Below are positions 9,176-19,172 of a stretch of 64,000 bases of DNA, piece by piece. Position numbers and translations under genes: made by a program. Location of the stretch: NCBI GenBank assembly GCA_001447805.1, contig CP013099.1, positions 992,001 through 1,056,000 of the forward strand, in the 5' to 3' direction. Each line of letters begins with the position of its first letter. Position 1 is the stretch's first letter. The notes under the pieces are model-generated. The model was not told where the DNA came from, did no database searches, and saw only the letters and a program-made list of their open reading frames with translations. The stretch is from Candidatus Tenderia electrophaga (lineage in GTDB: Bacteria; Pseudomonadota; Gammaproteobacteria; Tenderiales; Tenderiaceae).

Positions 9176-9839
9176 GGGTTTCTCCTGATTTTGCGGGGGC
9201 GGGGACTTCTCTGACAGATTCGGCGGGTGCGAATAAGGCCTCGCGATTCAGATAATAGAATATCAGTGCCTTGTGCACCGCATCGACCACGGCGCGCGGG
9301 GTGATGGTGGCGCCGGTGAACTGGTCGAAGATACCGCCGTCCTTTTTCACACGCCAGCCTTGCGGGTCGGGCGCAAACAGCGAATGGCCATAGAAGTTGG
9401 TGATCCAGTCCGATTTTTCGCTCTCGATGGCATCCCCCAGGCCGGGGGTCTCCTGGTGCGACAGCACGCGCACGCCGCCGATCTGACCGGCCAGGTCCAC
9501 CGCCACCAGCAGTTTAATGTCGCCATTGTAGCCGTCCGGTGCGGTGGTGGTGATGATGGCCGCCACCGGCTTGCCGTCTTTGCGGGCGCGATAAATGGTC
9601 TGGGCCTTTGCACTGCCGAGCAGCTCTTTTGAATGGACCTTGAGCGTGTCGGTATAGATGTCGTTGTTATAGGCCTTGGCGGGCACCATCTCGTTCAGGG
9701 TGCGCAGCAGGAACTGACGTTCGTTCTCGGCGATGCGCGCCTTGGTGTTTTCATAGGTCATGCCCACCAGGCCGGCGCCGAGCAGGGCGAAGACGCCCAG
9801 GATCACTGCGGCGGTGACCATGTTCCGGCCCAGTGCCAT
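9168..9839 (-). CDS. rnfG: Ion-translocating oxidoreductase complex subunit G
   Basis: Single-span, mainly periplasmic flavoprotein of Rnf. The N-terminal helix (about 6-28) is followed by the FMN-binding domain with [21 protein letters not shown] and HQETPGLGD, and the covalent-FMN threonine motif in [12 protein letters not shown]. The start is ATG 9839, which overlaps the rnfD stop as TAATG; a longer upstream reading of this frame would lie inside rnfD and is not needed. Length 223 aa is normal. Confidence 0.95.
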   Translation of the reverse strand: MALGRNMVTAAVILGVFALLGAGLVGMTYENTKARIAENERQFLLRTLNEMVPAKAYNNDIYTDTLKVHSKELLGSAKAQTIYRARKDGKPVAAIITTTAPDGYNGDIKLLVAVDLAGQIGGVRVLSHQETPGLGDAIESEKSDWITNFYGHSLFAPDPQGWRVKKDGGIFDQFTGATITPRAVVDAVHKALIFYYLNREALFAPAESVREVPAPAKSGETHG

Positions 9840-10873
9840 TACTCGCCCCTGTGGCCGAAGACGCGCGGCCGGGTGTAGTAGTCCAGGGTCGGGGCGCCCA
9901 TGTTCATCAGCAGTACGGCGAACGCCACCGCATCGGGGTAGCCACCCCAATTGCGGATGATGTAGGTCAGCAGGCCGACGCCGATGCCGAAATAGAGCCG
10001 CCCCTTGGGGGTGGTGGCGCCGCTGACCGGGTCGGTGGCGATAAAGAAGGCCCCTAGAATGGCGCCGCCGCTGAACAGGTGGAACAGGGGCGAGGCGTAT
10101 TCATCCGGATTAACGATATGAAACAGGAAGGCGACCACGCCCAAGGTACCCAGCATGCCGACCGGTACATGCCAGCTGATGATTTTCTTGCGTATCAGCC
10201 ACAGCCCGCCGGCGAGGAAGGCGAGGTTGATCCACTCCCAGCCGGTGCCGCCGAGCATGCCGTAGATGGGGCGGGCGGTGATCTGTTCCATGGCCTTGTC
10301 CAGGCCCAACTGGGTCTTGAGATCATCCAGCGGTGTGGCCATGGTGAGGGCGTCGAAAGTGATGCCGACGGGCAGGTTGCCGCCGAAGACGTAGGCCAGC
10401 GACTGGCCCAGGCCCAGATCCACTTCGCGCAGGGACAAGGGCGCCGGCCAGGCGGTCATCTCGCGCGGAAAGGAAATCAACAGCATGACATAGCCGACCA
10501 TGGCCGGGTTGAAGGGGTTGAAGCCCAGGCCGCCGTAAAGGTGCTTGGCGAAGACGATGGCGAAGGCGGTGCCGATGAAGACCACCCACCACGGCGCCAG
10601 CGGCGGCAGGGCCAGGCCCAAGAGCACGGCGGTGACCAGGGCGCTGCCGTCGCTGAGATACATGCCCGCCGGCCGGCCGCGCAGGCGCAACATGGCGGCT
10701 TCGGTAAGCAGGGCGGTAGCGGCGGCCAACACAATGTTGATGATCACGCCCCACCCGAACAGCCAGAAATAGGCGATGATGCCGGGGATCAGGGCATACA
10801 CCACCCGCAGCATGACGCCGGTGACCGTGGTCGGGCCGTGAAAATGGGGCGAGCTGGGTGTTCTCAACATCAT
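9839..10873 (-). CDS. rnfD: Ion-translocating oxidoreductase complex subunit D
   Basis: Multi-spanning membrane subunit (344 aa) homologous to NqrB. Landmarks: the N-terminal SSPHFHGPTTVTGVMLRVV, FAKHLYGGLGFNPFNPAMVGY, the DALTMATPL segment, where the family carries covalently bound FMN on a threonine, and FFIATDPVSGATTPKGRL near the C-terminus. The sequence carries two adjacent Met codons at its start. It lies 12 bases after rnfC and is coupled to rnfG. Confidence 0.96.
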   Translation of the reverse strand: MMLRTPSSPHFHGPTTVTGVMLRVVYALIPGIIAYFWLFGWGVIINIVLAAATALLTEAAMLRLRGRPAGMYLSDGSALVTAVLLGLALPPLAPWWVVFIGTAFAIVFAKHLYGGLGFNPFNPAMVGYVMLLISFPREMTAWPAPLSLREVDLGLGQSLAYVFGGNLPVGITFDALTMATPLDDLKTQLGLDKAMEQITARPIYGMLGGTGWEWINLAFLAGGLWLIRKKIISWHVPVGMLGTLGVVAFLFHIVNPDEYASPLFHLFSGGAILGAFFIATDPVSGATTPKGRLYFGIGVGLLTYIIRNWGGYPDAVAFAVLLMNMGAPTLDYYTRPRVFGHRGE

Positions 10874-10885
10874 GGCGGCGCGGGC

Positions 10886-12511
10886 TTATCCTTGTTGTTT
10901 TTCGTCGGCGCTGCGGCGCGCGTCTGCGTCTTCCACCTGCTTTTGCTGTGCCGGGGTCAGGTTGTCGGTATTCTTGGCCGGCACTGCCTGCACCGCTTTC
11001 TTGGCCTTGGCCCGCTCCAGCGCCGCCTGGATCTCGGCCTGTTTGTCGCCTTTGCCGCCGTCCTCCGCCGGTTTTTTCACGGCGGCCTTCTTCTTGGCCA
11101 GGCGCGCCGCTTTCTCGGCCTTTTCCCGTTCCAGACGGGCAAGGCGGAATTCATGTCGTTGACGCGCGATGTCGGCCTTTTCCTTGTCGCGCTCCTGGGC
11201 CCAGATCTCGGTCTTGGCGTAACGGAAATAATGCACCAGGGGGATGTTGCTGGGGCAGACATAGGCGCAGCAGCCGCATTCGATGCAGTCGAACAGACTG
11301 TACTCCTGAGCACGGTCGAACTCCTGCGAACGGGCATACCACTGCAGCTGCTGCGGCAGGAGGTCGACGGGGCAGGCGTCGGCGCAGGCGCCGCAGCGGA
11401 TGCAGGGTAGCACTTCGGCGGGGGGGGTGACGTTTTCTTTCACCGCGGCCAGTACGCAATTCGTGGTCTTGATCACCGGCACCGAGGTGTCCGGCATGGC
11501 AAAGCCCATCATGGGGCCGCCCATGACCACTCGGTCCACGTCCGGACTGAGGCCGCCGCACTGGTCCAGCAGTGCCTGCATGGGGGTGCCGAACAGCACC
11601 TCCAGGTTGGCAGGTTCGGCGACGCCGTCGCCGGTCACCGTGACGATGCGCGAGATCAGCGGCTGGCCCAGATCGATGGCGCGATGCACCGCGGCGGCGG
11701 TCGCCACGTTATGCACCACCACCCCGATTTGGTAGGGCAGGCCGTTGCTGGGGCATTCCTTACCGGTGATCACCTGAATGAGCTGTTTCTCGCTGCCCGC
11801 GGGATACAGTGTGGGCACCTGCAGCACCTCGATGTCTTCGTCTGCACAGGCCTGTTGCAGGGCGGCATAGGCCTCGGGTTTGTTATCCTCGACGGCGATG
11901 ACCACCTGTTTGGCCTGCACCGCGTGACGCATGATCTTGGCGCCGGCGATGATCTCCGCCGGGCGTTCGCGCATCAGCATGTCGTCGCAGGTGATGTAGG
12001 GTTCGCACTCCACGCCGTTGAGGATCAGGGTGTCGATTTGGGCACCCGCCGGGTTGAGCTTGATGTAGGACGGGAAACCGGCGCCGCCCAGACCGACGAT
12101 GCCGGCACCGCGAATCAGGTTGCGCAGGTGGCTGGCGTCCATCTCGGTGTAGGGTTTGTCGTCCGGGACGACATCGGCCCAGCGCTCCTCGCCGTCGGTT
12201 TCGATGACGATGCATTCGGCGCTCAGGCCGGACGGATGGGGTATGGGCCGCTCTTCGATGGCCACGACTTTGCCGGAGCTGGGCGCATGCAGTGCGGCGC
12301 TGACATAGCCCTGGGCGCGGGCGATCTTCTGGCCTTTCAGCACGTGATCGCCGATCTGGACGATGGGCGCGGAGGACTCGCCGATATGCTGATGCACGGG
12401 CAGCACCAAGTGTTCCGGCAGCTGCGCCGCGCGGATCGGCCGGCCGTTGGACATCTGCTTGCGCTGGGGCGGATGGACGCCGCCCTTGAAACGGAACAGG
12501 CGGCGCATCAT
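10886..12511 (-). CDS. rnfC: Ion-translocating oxidoreductase complex subunit C
   Basis: Peripheral NADH- and FMN-interacting subunit. It has the Rnf-N barrel-sandwich region ([24 protein letters not shown]), the Complex I 51-kDa-like Gly-rich loop [24 protein letters not shown], and two [4Fe-4S] motifs, [12 protein letters not shown] and [13 protein letters not shown] Lys/Ala/Glu-rich coiled tail of roughly 130 residues follows, which is typical of gammaproteobacterial RnfC. Start is ATGATG at 12511/12508, embedded in the rnfB stop; an in-frame upstream extension of 40 residues inside rnfB is rejected. Length about 541 aa. Confidence 0.96.
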   Translation of the reverse strand: MMRRLFRFKGGVHPPQRKQMSNGRPIRAAQLPEHLVLPVHQHIGESSAPIVQIGDHVLKGQKIARAQGYVSAALHAPSSGKVVAIEERPIPHPSGLSAECIVIETDGEERWADVVPDDKPYTEMDASHLRNLIRGAGIVGLGGAGFPSYIKLNPAGAQIDTLILNGVECEPYITCDDMLMRERPAEIIAGAKIMRHAVQAKQVVIAVEDNKPEAYAALQQACADEDIEVLQVPTLYPAGSEKQLIQVITGKECPSNGLPYQIGVVVHNVATAAAVHRAIDLGQPLISRIVTVTGDGVAEPANLEVLFGTPMQALLDQCGGLSPDVDRVVMGGPMMGFAMPDTSVPVIKTTNCVLAAVKENVTPPAEVLPCIRCGACADACPVDLLPQQLQWYARSQEFDRAQEYSLFDCIECGCCAYVCPSNIPLVHYFRYAKTEIWAQERDKEKADIARQRHEFRLARLEREKAEKAARLAKKKAAVKKPAEDGGKGDKQAEIQAALERAKAKKAVQAVPAKNTDNLTPAQQKQVEDADARRSADEKQQG

Positions 12512-13074
12512 GACTTGGCCTCTTGCGGCGTATCCGGCGTCGGTTCTTCCGGATAGGGCCATTTCCAGTGAAAAATATCCTCCTTCACCGGCACCATGTC
12601 GATACAGTCCACCGGGCAGGGCTCGACGCACAGTTCACAGCCGGTGCACTCGGGCTCGATGACGGTGTGCATCTGCTTGGCCGCGCCTAGGATGGCGTCC
12701 ACCGGACAGGCCTGGATGCACAGGGTGCAGCCGATGCAGATGTTCTCGTCGATGATGGCCACCATCTTCTCCTTTTCCTCGCCCACCTCTTCATCCAGCG
12801 GGATAGGCTCGCGCCCCAGCAGGTCGGCCAGGGCGACAATGGTGGTCTCGCCGCCGGGCGGGCAGCGGTTGATGTCGGCCTCGCCGGCGGCGATGGCGGT
12901 GGCATAGGGGCGGCAGCCGGGGTAGCCGCACTGACCGCACTGGGTCTGCGGCAGGATGGCATCGATCTGGTCCACCAGCGGGTCACCCTCGACCTTGAAG
13001 CGCACGGCGGCGAAGCCGAGTAGCAGGCCGAAGACGATCGCGAGGGCGGTGAGGGCGAGTACTGCGGACAGCAT
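12508..13074 (-). CDS. rnfB: Ion-translocating oxidoreductase complex subunit B
   Basis: Membrane-anchored multi-cluster ferredoxin of Rnf (188 aa). An N-terminal helix (about 1-25) precedes a 4Fe-4S domain with [13 protein letters not shown] and a later NRCPPGG cysteine, then a 2[4Fe-4S] ferredoxin domain with [12 protein letters not shown] and [12 protein letters not shown]. It passes electrons from ferredoxin into the complex. It lies 3 bases after rnfA and overlaps rnfC by 4. Confidence 0.97.
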   Translation of the reverse strand: MLSAVLALTALAIVFGLLLGFAAVRFKVEGDPLVDQIDAILPQTQCGQCGYPGCRPYATAIAAGEADINRCPPGGETTIVALADLLGREPIPLDEEVGEEKEKMVAIIDENICIGCTLCIQACPVDAILGAAKQMHTVIEPECTGCELCVEPCPVDCIDMVPVKEDIFHWKWPYPEEPTPDTPQEAKS

Positions 13075-13077
13075 GAT

Positions 13078-13659
13078 TTAACCTTTAACCAATCCGGAAA
13101 AACCCATGAAGGCCAGGGACATGAGACCGGCGGTGACCAGGGCGATGGCCGGGCCGCGAAAGACCACCGGCACGTCGGCCGCGGCGATGCGTTCACGCAT
13201 GGCCGCAAACAGGATGAGCACCATGGAGAAGCCGGCCGCGGCGCCGAAGCCGTAGACCGCGGACTGTAGAAAGCCGTGCTCTTTTTGCACATTGAGCAGG
13301 GCCACGCCGAGCACCGCGCAATTGGTGGTGATCAGCGGCAGGAAGATGCCCAGCACCTTGTACAGCAGGGGGCTGGTCTTGTGCACCACCATTTCGGTGA
13401 ACTGCACCACTACCGCGATCACCAGGATGAAGGTGATGGTGCGCAGGTATTCCAGGCCCAGCGGGGCGAGCAAGTATTGATTGGCGAGATAGCTGCAGAC
13501 CGAGGACAGGGTGAGCACGAAGGTGGTGGCCAAGGCCATGCCGGTGGCTGTCTCCAGCTTTTTCGAGACGCCCATAAACGGACACAGGCCAAGAAACTTG
13601 ACCAGGACAAAATTGTTTACCAGCACGGTGCTGACAAGTATCAGGGCGTATTCGGTCAT
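13078..13659 (-). CDS. rnfA: Ion-translocating oxidoreductase complex subunit A
   Basis: First gene of the Rnf operon; a 193-aa, six-helix inner membrane protein homologous to RnfE but of inverted topology. It begins [20 protein letters not shown], with the membrane-buried Cys in [12 protein letters not shown] and the second in [13 protein letters not shown]; these pairs are where the family holds an intramembrane iron-sulphur centre together with RnfE. Confidence 0.97.
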   Translation of the reverse strand: MTEYALILVSTVLVNNFVLVKFLGLCPFMGVSKKLETATGMALATTFVLTLSSVCSYLANQYLLAPLGLEYLRTITFILVIAVVVQFTEMVVHKTSPLLYKVLGIFLPLITTNCAVLGVALLNVQKEHGFLQSAVYGFGAAAGFSMVLILFAAMRERIAAADVPVVFRGPAIALVTAGLMSLAFMGFSGLVKG

Positions 13660-13742
13660 ATCCGTTTGTCGTTAAGAGCTTGGGCCGGGGCCGGCGCCGA
13701 TTCGATGCGGCTGGCGCAGGCCCCAGCGGTTATAACTAGCGT

Positions 13743-13771
13743 ATATTAGGTGCCCTTTATTCAAAATACAA
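13743..13771 (-). promoter_or_regulatory. Probable sigma70 promoter of the rnf operon
   Basis: On the minus strand: TTGTAT (13771-13766), a 17-base spacer and TAATAT (13748-13743). The region is strikingly AT-rich compared with its surroundings. The predicted transcript would have a 5' leader of about 75 bases before rnfA. Confidence 0.5.
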
Positions 13772-13823
13772 CACTTAAATCATATACGATATAAGTTTTT
13801 GATATATTGGTCGGGCCTTAAAT

Positions 13824-15899
13824 CTATTTCACCTTCATGCCCGGCTGGGCGCCCTCATGGGGTTCCAGAATCCACAATTCCCTGCCGCCGGGGCCGGCCG
13901 CCAGCACCATGCCCTCAGAGACGCCGAAACGCATTTTGCGTGGCGCCAGGTTGGCCACCATGACGGTCAGTTTGCCCGCCAGCTGTTCCGGGCTGTAGGC
14001 GGATTTGATGCCGGCGAAGACGTTGCGGGTGTTTTCCTCGCCGATGTCCAAGGTCAACTGCAGCAGCTTGTCGGCACCCTCGACGTGTTCGGCCTTGACG
14101 ATGCGGGCGATGCGCAGGTCGACCTTGGCGAAGTCGTCGTATTCGATGGTGTCACTCATGGCTTCGGTCATCTTCTCTTCCTGCTGCTGTTGCGCCTCGC
14201 CGTGGCGGGCGGGGGAGTGTGCGGCCTTTTTCAGGCTCTCCGTACTTTCGGCCAACATGGCCTCGATCTGTTGCGGGTCGATGCGGGTGGCGAGATGCTG
14301 ATAGGGCTCGATGGCATGGTCCAGCAATAAGGTTTGACTGTCGCCCCAGCGCAGCGGTTCGATCTTGAGAAAGGCTTCCACCTGTTCGGCCAGCTGCGGC
14401 AACACCGGTTTCAGGTAGATGGTCAGCAGGCGGAAGGCATTGACGGTGGCGGTGCAGATGCGCTGCAGCGTGTCGTTCTGCCCGTCTTCTTTGGCCAGCA
14501 CCCAGGGTTTGGTTTCGTCCACGTATTCATTGGCGATGTCGGCCAGGGCCATGATCTCGCGCATGGCTTCGCTGAACTGGCGCTTTTCGTAGCGTGCGGC
14601 GATGGCAGCCTGCTTGCTCTGAATAGACTCCAGCAATTGACGGCCGGCGTCGTCCAGTTCTGCGCTGAGCCGGTTGTCGAAACGCTTCTTGATGAAACCG
14701 GCCGAGCGTGCGGCGATGTTGACGTACTTGCCCACCAGGTTGCTATTGACGCGGCTGACGAAGTCCTCCAGGTTGAGGTCGATGTCTTCCACCCGGTCGC
14801 TGAGCTTGGCGGCGAAGTAGTAGCGCAGGTATTCCGGCTTGAGATGATTCAGATAGCTGCTTGCCATGATGAAGGTGCCGCGCGACTTGGACATTTTCTG
14901 GCCGTTGACGGTCAGAAAGCCATGCACGCAGATGCGCGTCGGGGTGCGGTAGTCGGCGAACTTCAGGGTCGCCGGCCAGAACAGGGCGTGGAAGTAGAGG
15001 ATGTCCTTGCCGATGAAGTGATACACCTCGGCGTCGGAATCGGGTTTCCAATAGGCGTCGAAATCGATGCCTTTCCTGTCGCACAGATTCTTGAAGCTGG
15101 CCATGTAGCCGATGGGCGCGTCGAGCCAGACATAAAAATATTTGCCCGGCGCGTCCGGGATCTCGAAGCCGAAATAGGGGGCATCGCGGGAGATGTCCCA
15201 GTCCTTCAGGCCGGCCTCGAACCACTCGCTGAGCTTGTTGGCCGATTCGGCCTGCAGCGGCGCTTGGTCGGGATTTTCCATCAGCCACTGCTTGAGAAAA
15301 GCTTCACACTCGCCCAGTTTGAAGAAGTGGTGTTCCGATTCCTTGAGTACCGGCTTGGCACCGGACAGGGCCGAGTAGGGATCGATGAGATCGGTCGGCG
15401 CGTAGGTGGCGCCGCACACTTCGCAGGAATCGCCGTACTGATCCTCGGCCCCGCATTTGGGGCACTTGCCCTTGATGAAACGGTCCGGCAGGAACATTTC
15501 TTTTTGCGGGTCGTAGAGCTGTTCGATGGTGCGGATCTCGATCAGGCCCTTGGCCTTGAGGCGGCGGTAGATCGCCTGCGCCAGCTCGCGGTTTTCCTCC
15601 GAGTTGGTGGAGTAGTAGTTGTCGAAGGCGATGTGGAAAGCGCTGAAGTCAGCCAGGTGTTCGCCATGCACGCGTTCGATCAGCGCCTCGGGGGTGATGC
15701 CCTCCTGTTGGGCGCGCAGCATGATGGGGGTGCCGTGGGTATCGTCGGCGCAGACATAATGGCATTCATTGCCCGACATGCGTTGGAAACGGGCCCAGAT
15801 ATCGGTCTGGATGTATTCGACCAAGTGGCCTAGATGAATGGAACCGTTGGCATAGGGCAGGGCGCTGGTGACGAGGATTTTTCTGGGGCTTGCTGACAT
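13824..15899 (-). CDS. metG: Methionyl-tRNA synthetase
   Basis: Class I synthetase charging elongator and initiator tRNA-Met. The signature is HLGH at 22-25 (HIGH box), a zinc knuckle with CPKCGAEDQ and CEVCGATY, the KMSKS loop in GQKMSKSRG near 335, and a C-terminal EMAP/Trbp111-like tRNA-binding domain ([13 protein letters not shown]..., about the last 105 residues) that drives dimer formation. The linker before that domain is rich in Gln and Glu. Start is ATG 15899 ([19 protein letters not shown]); an upstream in-frame TTG would add ten unneeded residues. The Shine-Dalgarno at either start is weak. Confidence 0.97.
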   Translation of the reverse strand: MSASPRKILVTSALPYANGSIHLGHLVEYIQTDIWARFQRMSGNECHYVCADDTHGTPIMLRAQQEGITPEALIERVHGEHLADFSAFHIAFDNYYSTNSEENRELAQAIYRRLKAKGLIEIRTIEQLYDPQKEMFLPDRFIKGKCPKCGAEDQYGDSCEVCGATYAPTDLIDPYSALSGAKPVLKESEHHFFKLGECEAFLKQWLMENPDQAPLQAESANKLSEWFEAGLKDWDISRDAPYFGFEIPDAPGKYFYVWLDAPIGYMASFKNLCDRKGIDFDAYWKPDSDAEVYHFIGKDILYFHALFWPATLKFADYRTPTRICVHGFLTVNGQKMSKSRGTFIMASSYLNHLKPEYLRYYFAAKLSDRVEDIDLNLEDFVSRVNSNLVGKYVNIAARSAGFIKKRFDNRLSAELDDAGRQLLESIQSKQAAIAARYEKRQFSEAMREIMALADIANEYVDETKPWVLAKEDGQNDTLQRICTATVNAFRLLTIYLKPVLPQLAEQVEAFLKIEPLRWGDSQTLLLDHAIEPYQHLATRIDPQQIEAMLAESTESLKKAAHSPARHGEAQQQQEEKMTEAMSDTIEYDDFAKVDLRIARIVKAEHVEGADKLLQLTLDIGEENTRNVFAGIKSAYSPEQLAGKLTVMVANLAPRKMRFGVSEGMVLAAGPGGRELWILEPHEGAQPGMKVK

Positions 15900-16003
15900 C
15901 GCGCGTGTTTGATCCGTTGCTGAAAACAAAGCCCGGGATTATAACCTAAATGTCATATCCGGCGTGTTGTCGCGAGCTGTTCCGGGCGCTGAGGGCGCGA
16001 AAC

Positions 16004-16033
16004 AAAAACGGGAAGCCTGGGCTTCCCGTTTTA
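16004..16033. terminator. Bidirectional rho-independent terminator
   Basis: AAAACGGGAAGCC, a 3-base loop, and GCTTCCCGTTTT form a strong stem with A-run on one side and T-run on the other. It lies just downstream of the leftward secreted-protein gene and upstream of metG, so it mainly isolates that gene from metG. Confidence 0.85.
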
Positions 16034-16072
16034 AGTCGCTGGCGTCCGACAAACGCCTTGGCCGGGGGATGC

Positions 16073-17083
16073 TTACGGAAAACTGGGTTCCGTACCGAAG
16101 GTCGGTTCGTGCCAGTCAAACGGCGTCGCCGGGGTAGCGACCACGCCCGTGGAGAGCTCTGAGGCCGTGGCGCCGGTATCATGATTGGTGACGTTCTGGT
16201 AACGGATGGCGGCGGTATCGCCGTTGAACAGGTCGGATTGCACCAGCCAGTTGGTGGAGACCGTCTGCATCTGCGCCCAAGAGACCGTGTCGCCGCCCAG
16301 GGTCATGTCGCCCGCGGGGGTCAGCGGTGCGCTGGCAAAGAAGCCGTTGTTGGGGAATGAAATTAGGGCATTACCCATGACGCCGCTGCTCTGGCGATGT
16401 TCGAAGCCCTGAGCGGCGTTGGGATCGATAGCCGCCGTGCCGTCGGGATTCAGGAGCACTTCCTGGGAGATGCTCATGCTGTAGCCGATGACATTGTTGG
16501 TATCCGGGACCAGAAAGATGGGGGTTGAGGGCATCTCGGTGTAATTGGTGAACTGGAAGGTGGACTTCAGATCATCGCGATCGAAGGACTGGGTCAGGCG
16601 TACCGTCCACATCTCCTCGGCGGGGGTTGCGACCTGAATGTCATTGGGGTCGCGCATGCCCGGATCACGAAAACGCATCATGGCGCGTTGAATTTCAGCT
16701 TGATCGGTGAAGCCTTCGGCCGCGTCGCGGATGACATGCTTGGCGGCCACGCCCTGCGAGATGCCCTCGTCTAAGATAGCGAAGGGTACAAAGGACTCGG
16801 AGACGAAGGCCTGGTCGCCGGCGCCGCCGTCGGCGCCTGGGTCGGTCACGATCACGCGGATGTATTCATAGTCATCGACGATGACCTTTTCCTGGATGAA
16901 GCCGTCGTCCTCCGACAGAACCTCACAGGCCACGTCCACGCCGCCGCAGGACAGGCTGGTATCAATGGTCCCCGACGACGCCGTCCAGCCGTCGAAATTG
17001 ACGGGCGGGGCCGCCGATACCATGCCGGAAACCAGAAGTGTGGAAATACCCGCGAAACCGATTTTTCTAAAATTAAGTATCAT
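16073..17083 (-). CDS. Secreted protein of unknown function
   Basis: A 336-aa protein with a signal peptide (MILNFRKIGFAGISTLLVSG..., cleavage likely after VSA). The mature chain is acidic with few Lys and contains two early cysteines (SCGG and VACE) that may pair. I recognise no domain. There is no C-terminal sorting signal. It is a single-gene unit: an AT-rich region lies upstream (17084-17200) and the terminator at 16004-16033 closes it. RBS: AGGAG a few bases before the ATG. Similar acidic proteins occur in PEP-CTERM or choice-of-anchor type families, but I cannot place this one. Confidence 0.75.
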   Translation of the reverse strand: MILNFRKIGFAGISTLLVSGMVSAAPPVNFDGWTASSGTIDTSLSCGGVDVACEVLSEDDGFIQEKVIVDDYEYIRVIVTDPGADGGAGDQAFVSESFVPFAILDEGISQGVAAKHVIRDAAEGFTDQAEIQRAMMRFRDPGMRDPNDIQVATPAEEMWTVRLTQSFDRDDLKSTFQFTNYTEMPSTPIFLVPDTNNVIGYSMSISQEVLLNPDGTAAIDPNAAQGFEHRQSSGVMGNALISFPNNGFFASAPLTPAGDMTLGGDTVSWAQMQTVSTNWLVQSDLFNGDTAAIRYQNVTNHDTGATASELSTGVVATPATPFDWHEPTFGTEPSFP

Positions 17084-17353
17084 TTTTCTTCTCCTGCCGC
17101 CCCTGACAACTGCAAACAGTGGATCTGCGCTGAGCTAAAGAATATCGAGAAACCGCCGCTAGTGTCCACGCTTTTTTGGCTGTTGAAATATAATAAGTAT
17201 GGTTTTCAATAAAATCTGTGGCAAGGGGGGTGGTCCGGAGTGACCCCGTTTCCCCGGCTTGCACCGCAGGCAAGGTGTAACCTATTGTGCTCACAGCGGA
17301 TTTTCCCGGCGCCGCGGGTTGCCGCAGACGCCTCGGCGCCGCCGAGTGAATTC

Positions 17354-17383
17354 CTGACTAAATTAGTCAGGCAAAACTATGCT
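17354..17383 (+). promoter_or_regulatory. IscR type 1-like operator overlapping the apbC promoter
   Basis: CTGACTAAATTAGTCAG (17354-17370) is an odd-length perfect dyad. It fits the 17-base core of the published IscR type 1 consensus, YYGACTRWWWYAGTCRR, at every position. A TATGCT -10 lies at 17378-17383, and the corresponding -35 position (TGACTA or CTGACT) falls inside the dyad, so a bound regulator would occlude RNA polymerase. The downstream gene is the Fe-S carrier apbC, which makes functional sense. The rest of 17084-17353 holds no other recognisable feature. Confidence 0.75.
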
Positions 17384-17439
17384 AAATTAACGACCGGATA
17401 AATTTTGCAGTACACGCACTTACCAGGGAGAAATTGGGC

Positions 17440-18531
17440 ATGGCTGATTTAACCAAACCCGTCATCGAGACCGCGTTGGCGGAGATAGTCGATCCTTATA
17501 TGGGGGCCGATCTGCTGACCTCGAAAGCGATTAAGGCCGTTGAAGTGGAAGGTGGTCAGGTCACGGTGAGGATTCGCCTGGGTTACCCGGCCGAGGGGTA
17601 TACGGCGACTCTAAGGCAAAAAGTGCTGGATCGCCTGGCGCAGCTCGACAGCACGGCCAGCGTCAATGTGGAGGTCGACTGGGAAGTGACCGCCCATGCC
17701 GTCCAGCCCGGCGTCAAAGTGCTGCAGAATATCAAAAATATCGTTGCCGTCGCCTCCGGCAAGGGCGGCGTGGGCAAGTCCACCACCACGGCCAATCTGG
17801 CCCTGGCCCTGGCCCGGGAGGGCGCCCGCGTCGGTGTGCTGGACGCGGATATCTACGGTCCCAGCCAGCCGCGCATGCTCGGCATCGAGGCGCGCCCCGA
17901 ATCCACCGACGGCAAGAGCATGGAGCCGCTGGAGGCCTATGGCGTGCAGGCCATGTCCATCGGTTTCCTGATCGACGAAGAGACCCCCATGGTGTGGCGC
18001 GGCCCCATGGTCACCCAGGCGCTGGAACAGCTGCTGCGGGAGACCAACTGGCATGACCTGGATTACCTGATCGTCGACATGCCGCCCGGCACCGGCGACG
18101 TGCAGCTCACCCTGTCACAGAAGATTCCCGTCAGCGGTGCGGTGATCGTCACCACGCCTCAGGACATCGCGCTGTTGGACGCGCGCAAGGGGCTCAAGAT
18201 GTTCGAGAAGGTCAACGTGAGAGTGCTCGGCATCGTCGAGAACATGAGCACCCACATCTGCAGCCAGTGCGGTCACGAAGAACACATCTTCGGCGCCGGC
18301 GGCGGCGAGCGCATGGCGCAGGATTACGGCGTCGATCTGCTCGGTTCCCTGCCGCTGGACCTCAGCATCCGCGAGAACGCCGACGGCGGCAAACCCAGCG
18401 TGGTGGCCGACCCCGACGGTACCATCGCGCAAATCTACGGCGAGATCGCGCGCAAGGTGGCCGCCAAGCTGGCGCTGCAGGCCAGGGACTTCAGCAGCAA
18501 GTTTCCCAATATTGTGATTCAGAATACCTAG
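17440..18531 (+). CDS. apbC: Iron-sulphur cluster carrier protein ApbC/Mrp
   Basis: P-loop NTPase of the Mrp/NBP35 family that binds and transfers Fe-S clusters to apo-proteins. The N-terminal DUF59/MIP18 domain (about 1-95) is followed by the deviant Walker A SGKGGVGKST (about 106-115), DADIYGPSQPRMLG, the Walker B-like VDMPPGTGD, and the cluster-binding CSQC pair near 274 and 277. ATG 17440 is chosen because AGGGAG lies 9 bases upstream; a TTG two codons earlier is too close to it. Length 363 aa is normal. Control by Fe-S status through the upstream IscR-like site is inferred. Confidence 0.95.
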   Translation: MADLTKPVIETALAEIVDPYMGADLLTSKAIKAVEVEGGQVTVRIRLGYPAEGYTATLRQKVLDRLAQLDSTASVNVEVDWEVTAHAVQPGVKVLQNIKNIVAVASGKGGVGKSTTTANLALALAREGARVGVLDADIYGPSQPRMLGIEARPESTDGKSMEPLEAYGVQAMSIGFLIDEETPMVWRGPMVTQALEQLLRETNWHDLDYLIVDMPPGTGDVQLTLSQKIPVSGAVIVTTPQDIALLDARKGLKMFEKVNVRVLGIVENMSTHICSQCGHEEHIFGAGGGERMAQDYGVDLLGSLPLDLSIRENADGGKPSVVADPDGTIAQIYGEIARKVAAKLALQARDFSSKFPNIVIQNT

Positions 18532-18536
18532 TTGCT

Positions 18537-18559
18537 ATGGTGCGCGGCGCGCACCCTAC
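18537..18559. repeat. Solo palindromic GTAGGGTGCGC element
   Basis: The minus-strand reading is GTAGGGTGCGC, a 3-base centre (GCC), GCGCACCAT. The same sequence with centre ATA forms one arm of the larger element at 54407-54483, so these are copies of one dispersed repeat family. It sits between the apbC stop and dcd and could fold as a hairpin, but it lacks a T-run. Confidence 0.6.
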
Positions 18560-18600
18560 GCTACAATGTGGCGCTTTGCGATTAGGCGGAATAATAAACA

Positions 18601-19167
18601 ATGAGTATTAAGTCGGACAGGTGGATCCGCCGCATGGCGGAGCAGCAGGGCATGATCGAGCCGTTTGAGCCCGGCCAGGTGCGGGAAACGGACCAGGGGC
18701 GGGTCATCTCGTACGGGACCTCCAGCTACGGCTACGATATCCGCTGTTCCGACGAGTTCAAGATCTTCACCAACATCAACTCGGCCATCGTCGATCCCAA
18801 GAATTTCGACGACAACAGCTTTGTCGATGTGAAATCCGATGTCTGCATCATCCCGCCCAACTCCTTCGCCCTGGCGCGCACAGTGGAGTATTTCCGCATT
18901 CCCCGCAGCGTGCTGACCATTTGTCTGGGCAAGTCCACCTATGCCCGCTGCGGCATCATCGTCAATGTCACGCCGCTGGAGCCCGAATGGCAAGGGCATG
19001 TGACGCTGGAGTTTTCCAACACCACGCCGCTGCCGGCCAAGATCTACGCCAATGAGGGCGTGGCCCAGGTCTTGTTCTTTGAATCCGATGAGGTGTGCGA
19101 GACGTCCTACGGCGATCGGGCCGGCAAGTATCAGGGCCAGACTGGAGTTACCCTGCCGCGCGCCTAG
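18601..19167 (+). CDS. dcd: dCTP deaminase
   Basis: Homotrimeric enzyme deaminating dCTP to dUTP, feeding dTMP synthesis. Family motifs: [12 protein letters not shown]-like [12 protein letters not shown] near 40, GKSTYARCG near 112, and the catalytic Glu in [16 protein letters not shown] near 138. Length 188 aa matches the E. coli-type monofunctional enzyme. It lies downstream of apbC in the same direction, an order seen in many gammaproteobacteria. Confidence 0.97.
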   Translation: MSIKSDRWIRRMAEQQGMIEPFEPGQVRETDQGRVISYGTSSYGYDIRCSDEFKIFTNINSAIVDPKNFDDNSFVDVKSDVCIIPPNSFALARTVEYFRIPRSVLTICLGKSTYARCGIIVNVTPLEPEWQGHVTLEFSNTTPLPAKIYANEGVAQVLFFESDEVCETSYGDRAGKYQGQTGVTLPRA

Positions 19168-19172
19168 TTGGA

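Noticed and set aside
12512-12631. Upstream extension of rnfC
   Set aside because: The 40 extra residues overlap rnfB coding and do not look like RnfC; ATGATG at the rnfB stop is the natural coupled start.
14334-15833. 499-codon frame antisense to metG
   Set aside because: Shadow of metG in a high-GC region; no signal, domain or ribosome site.
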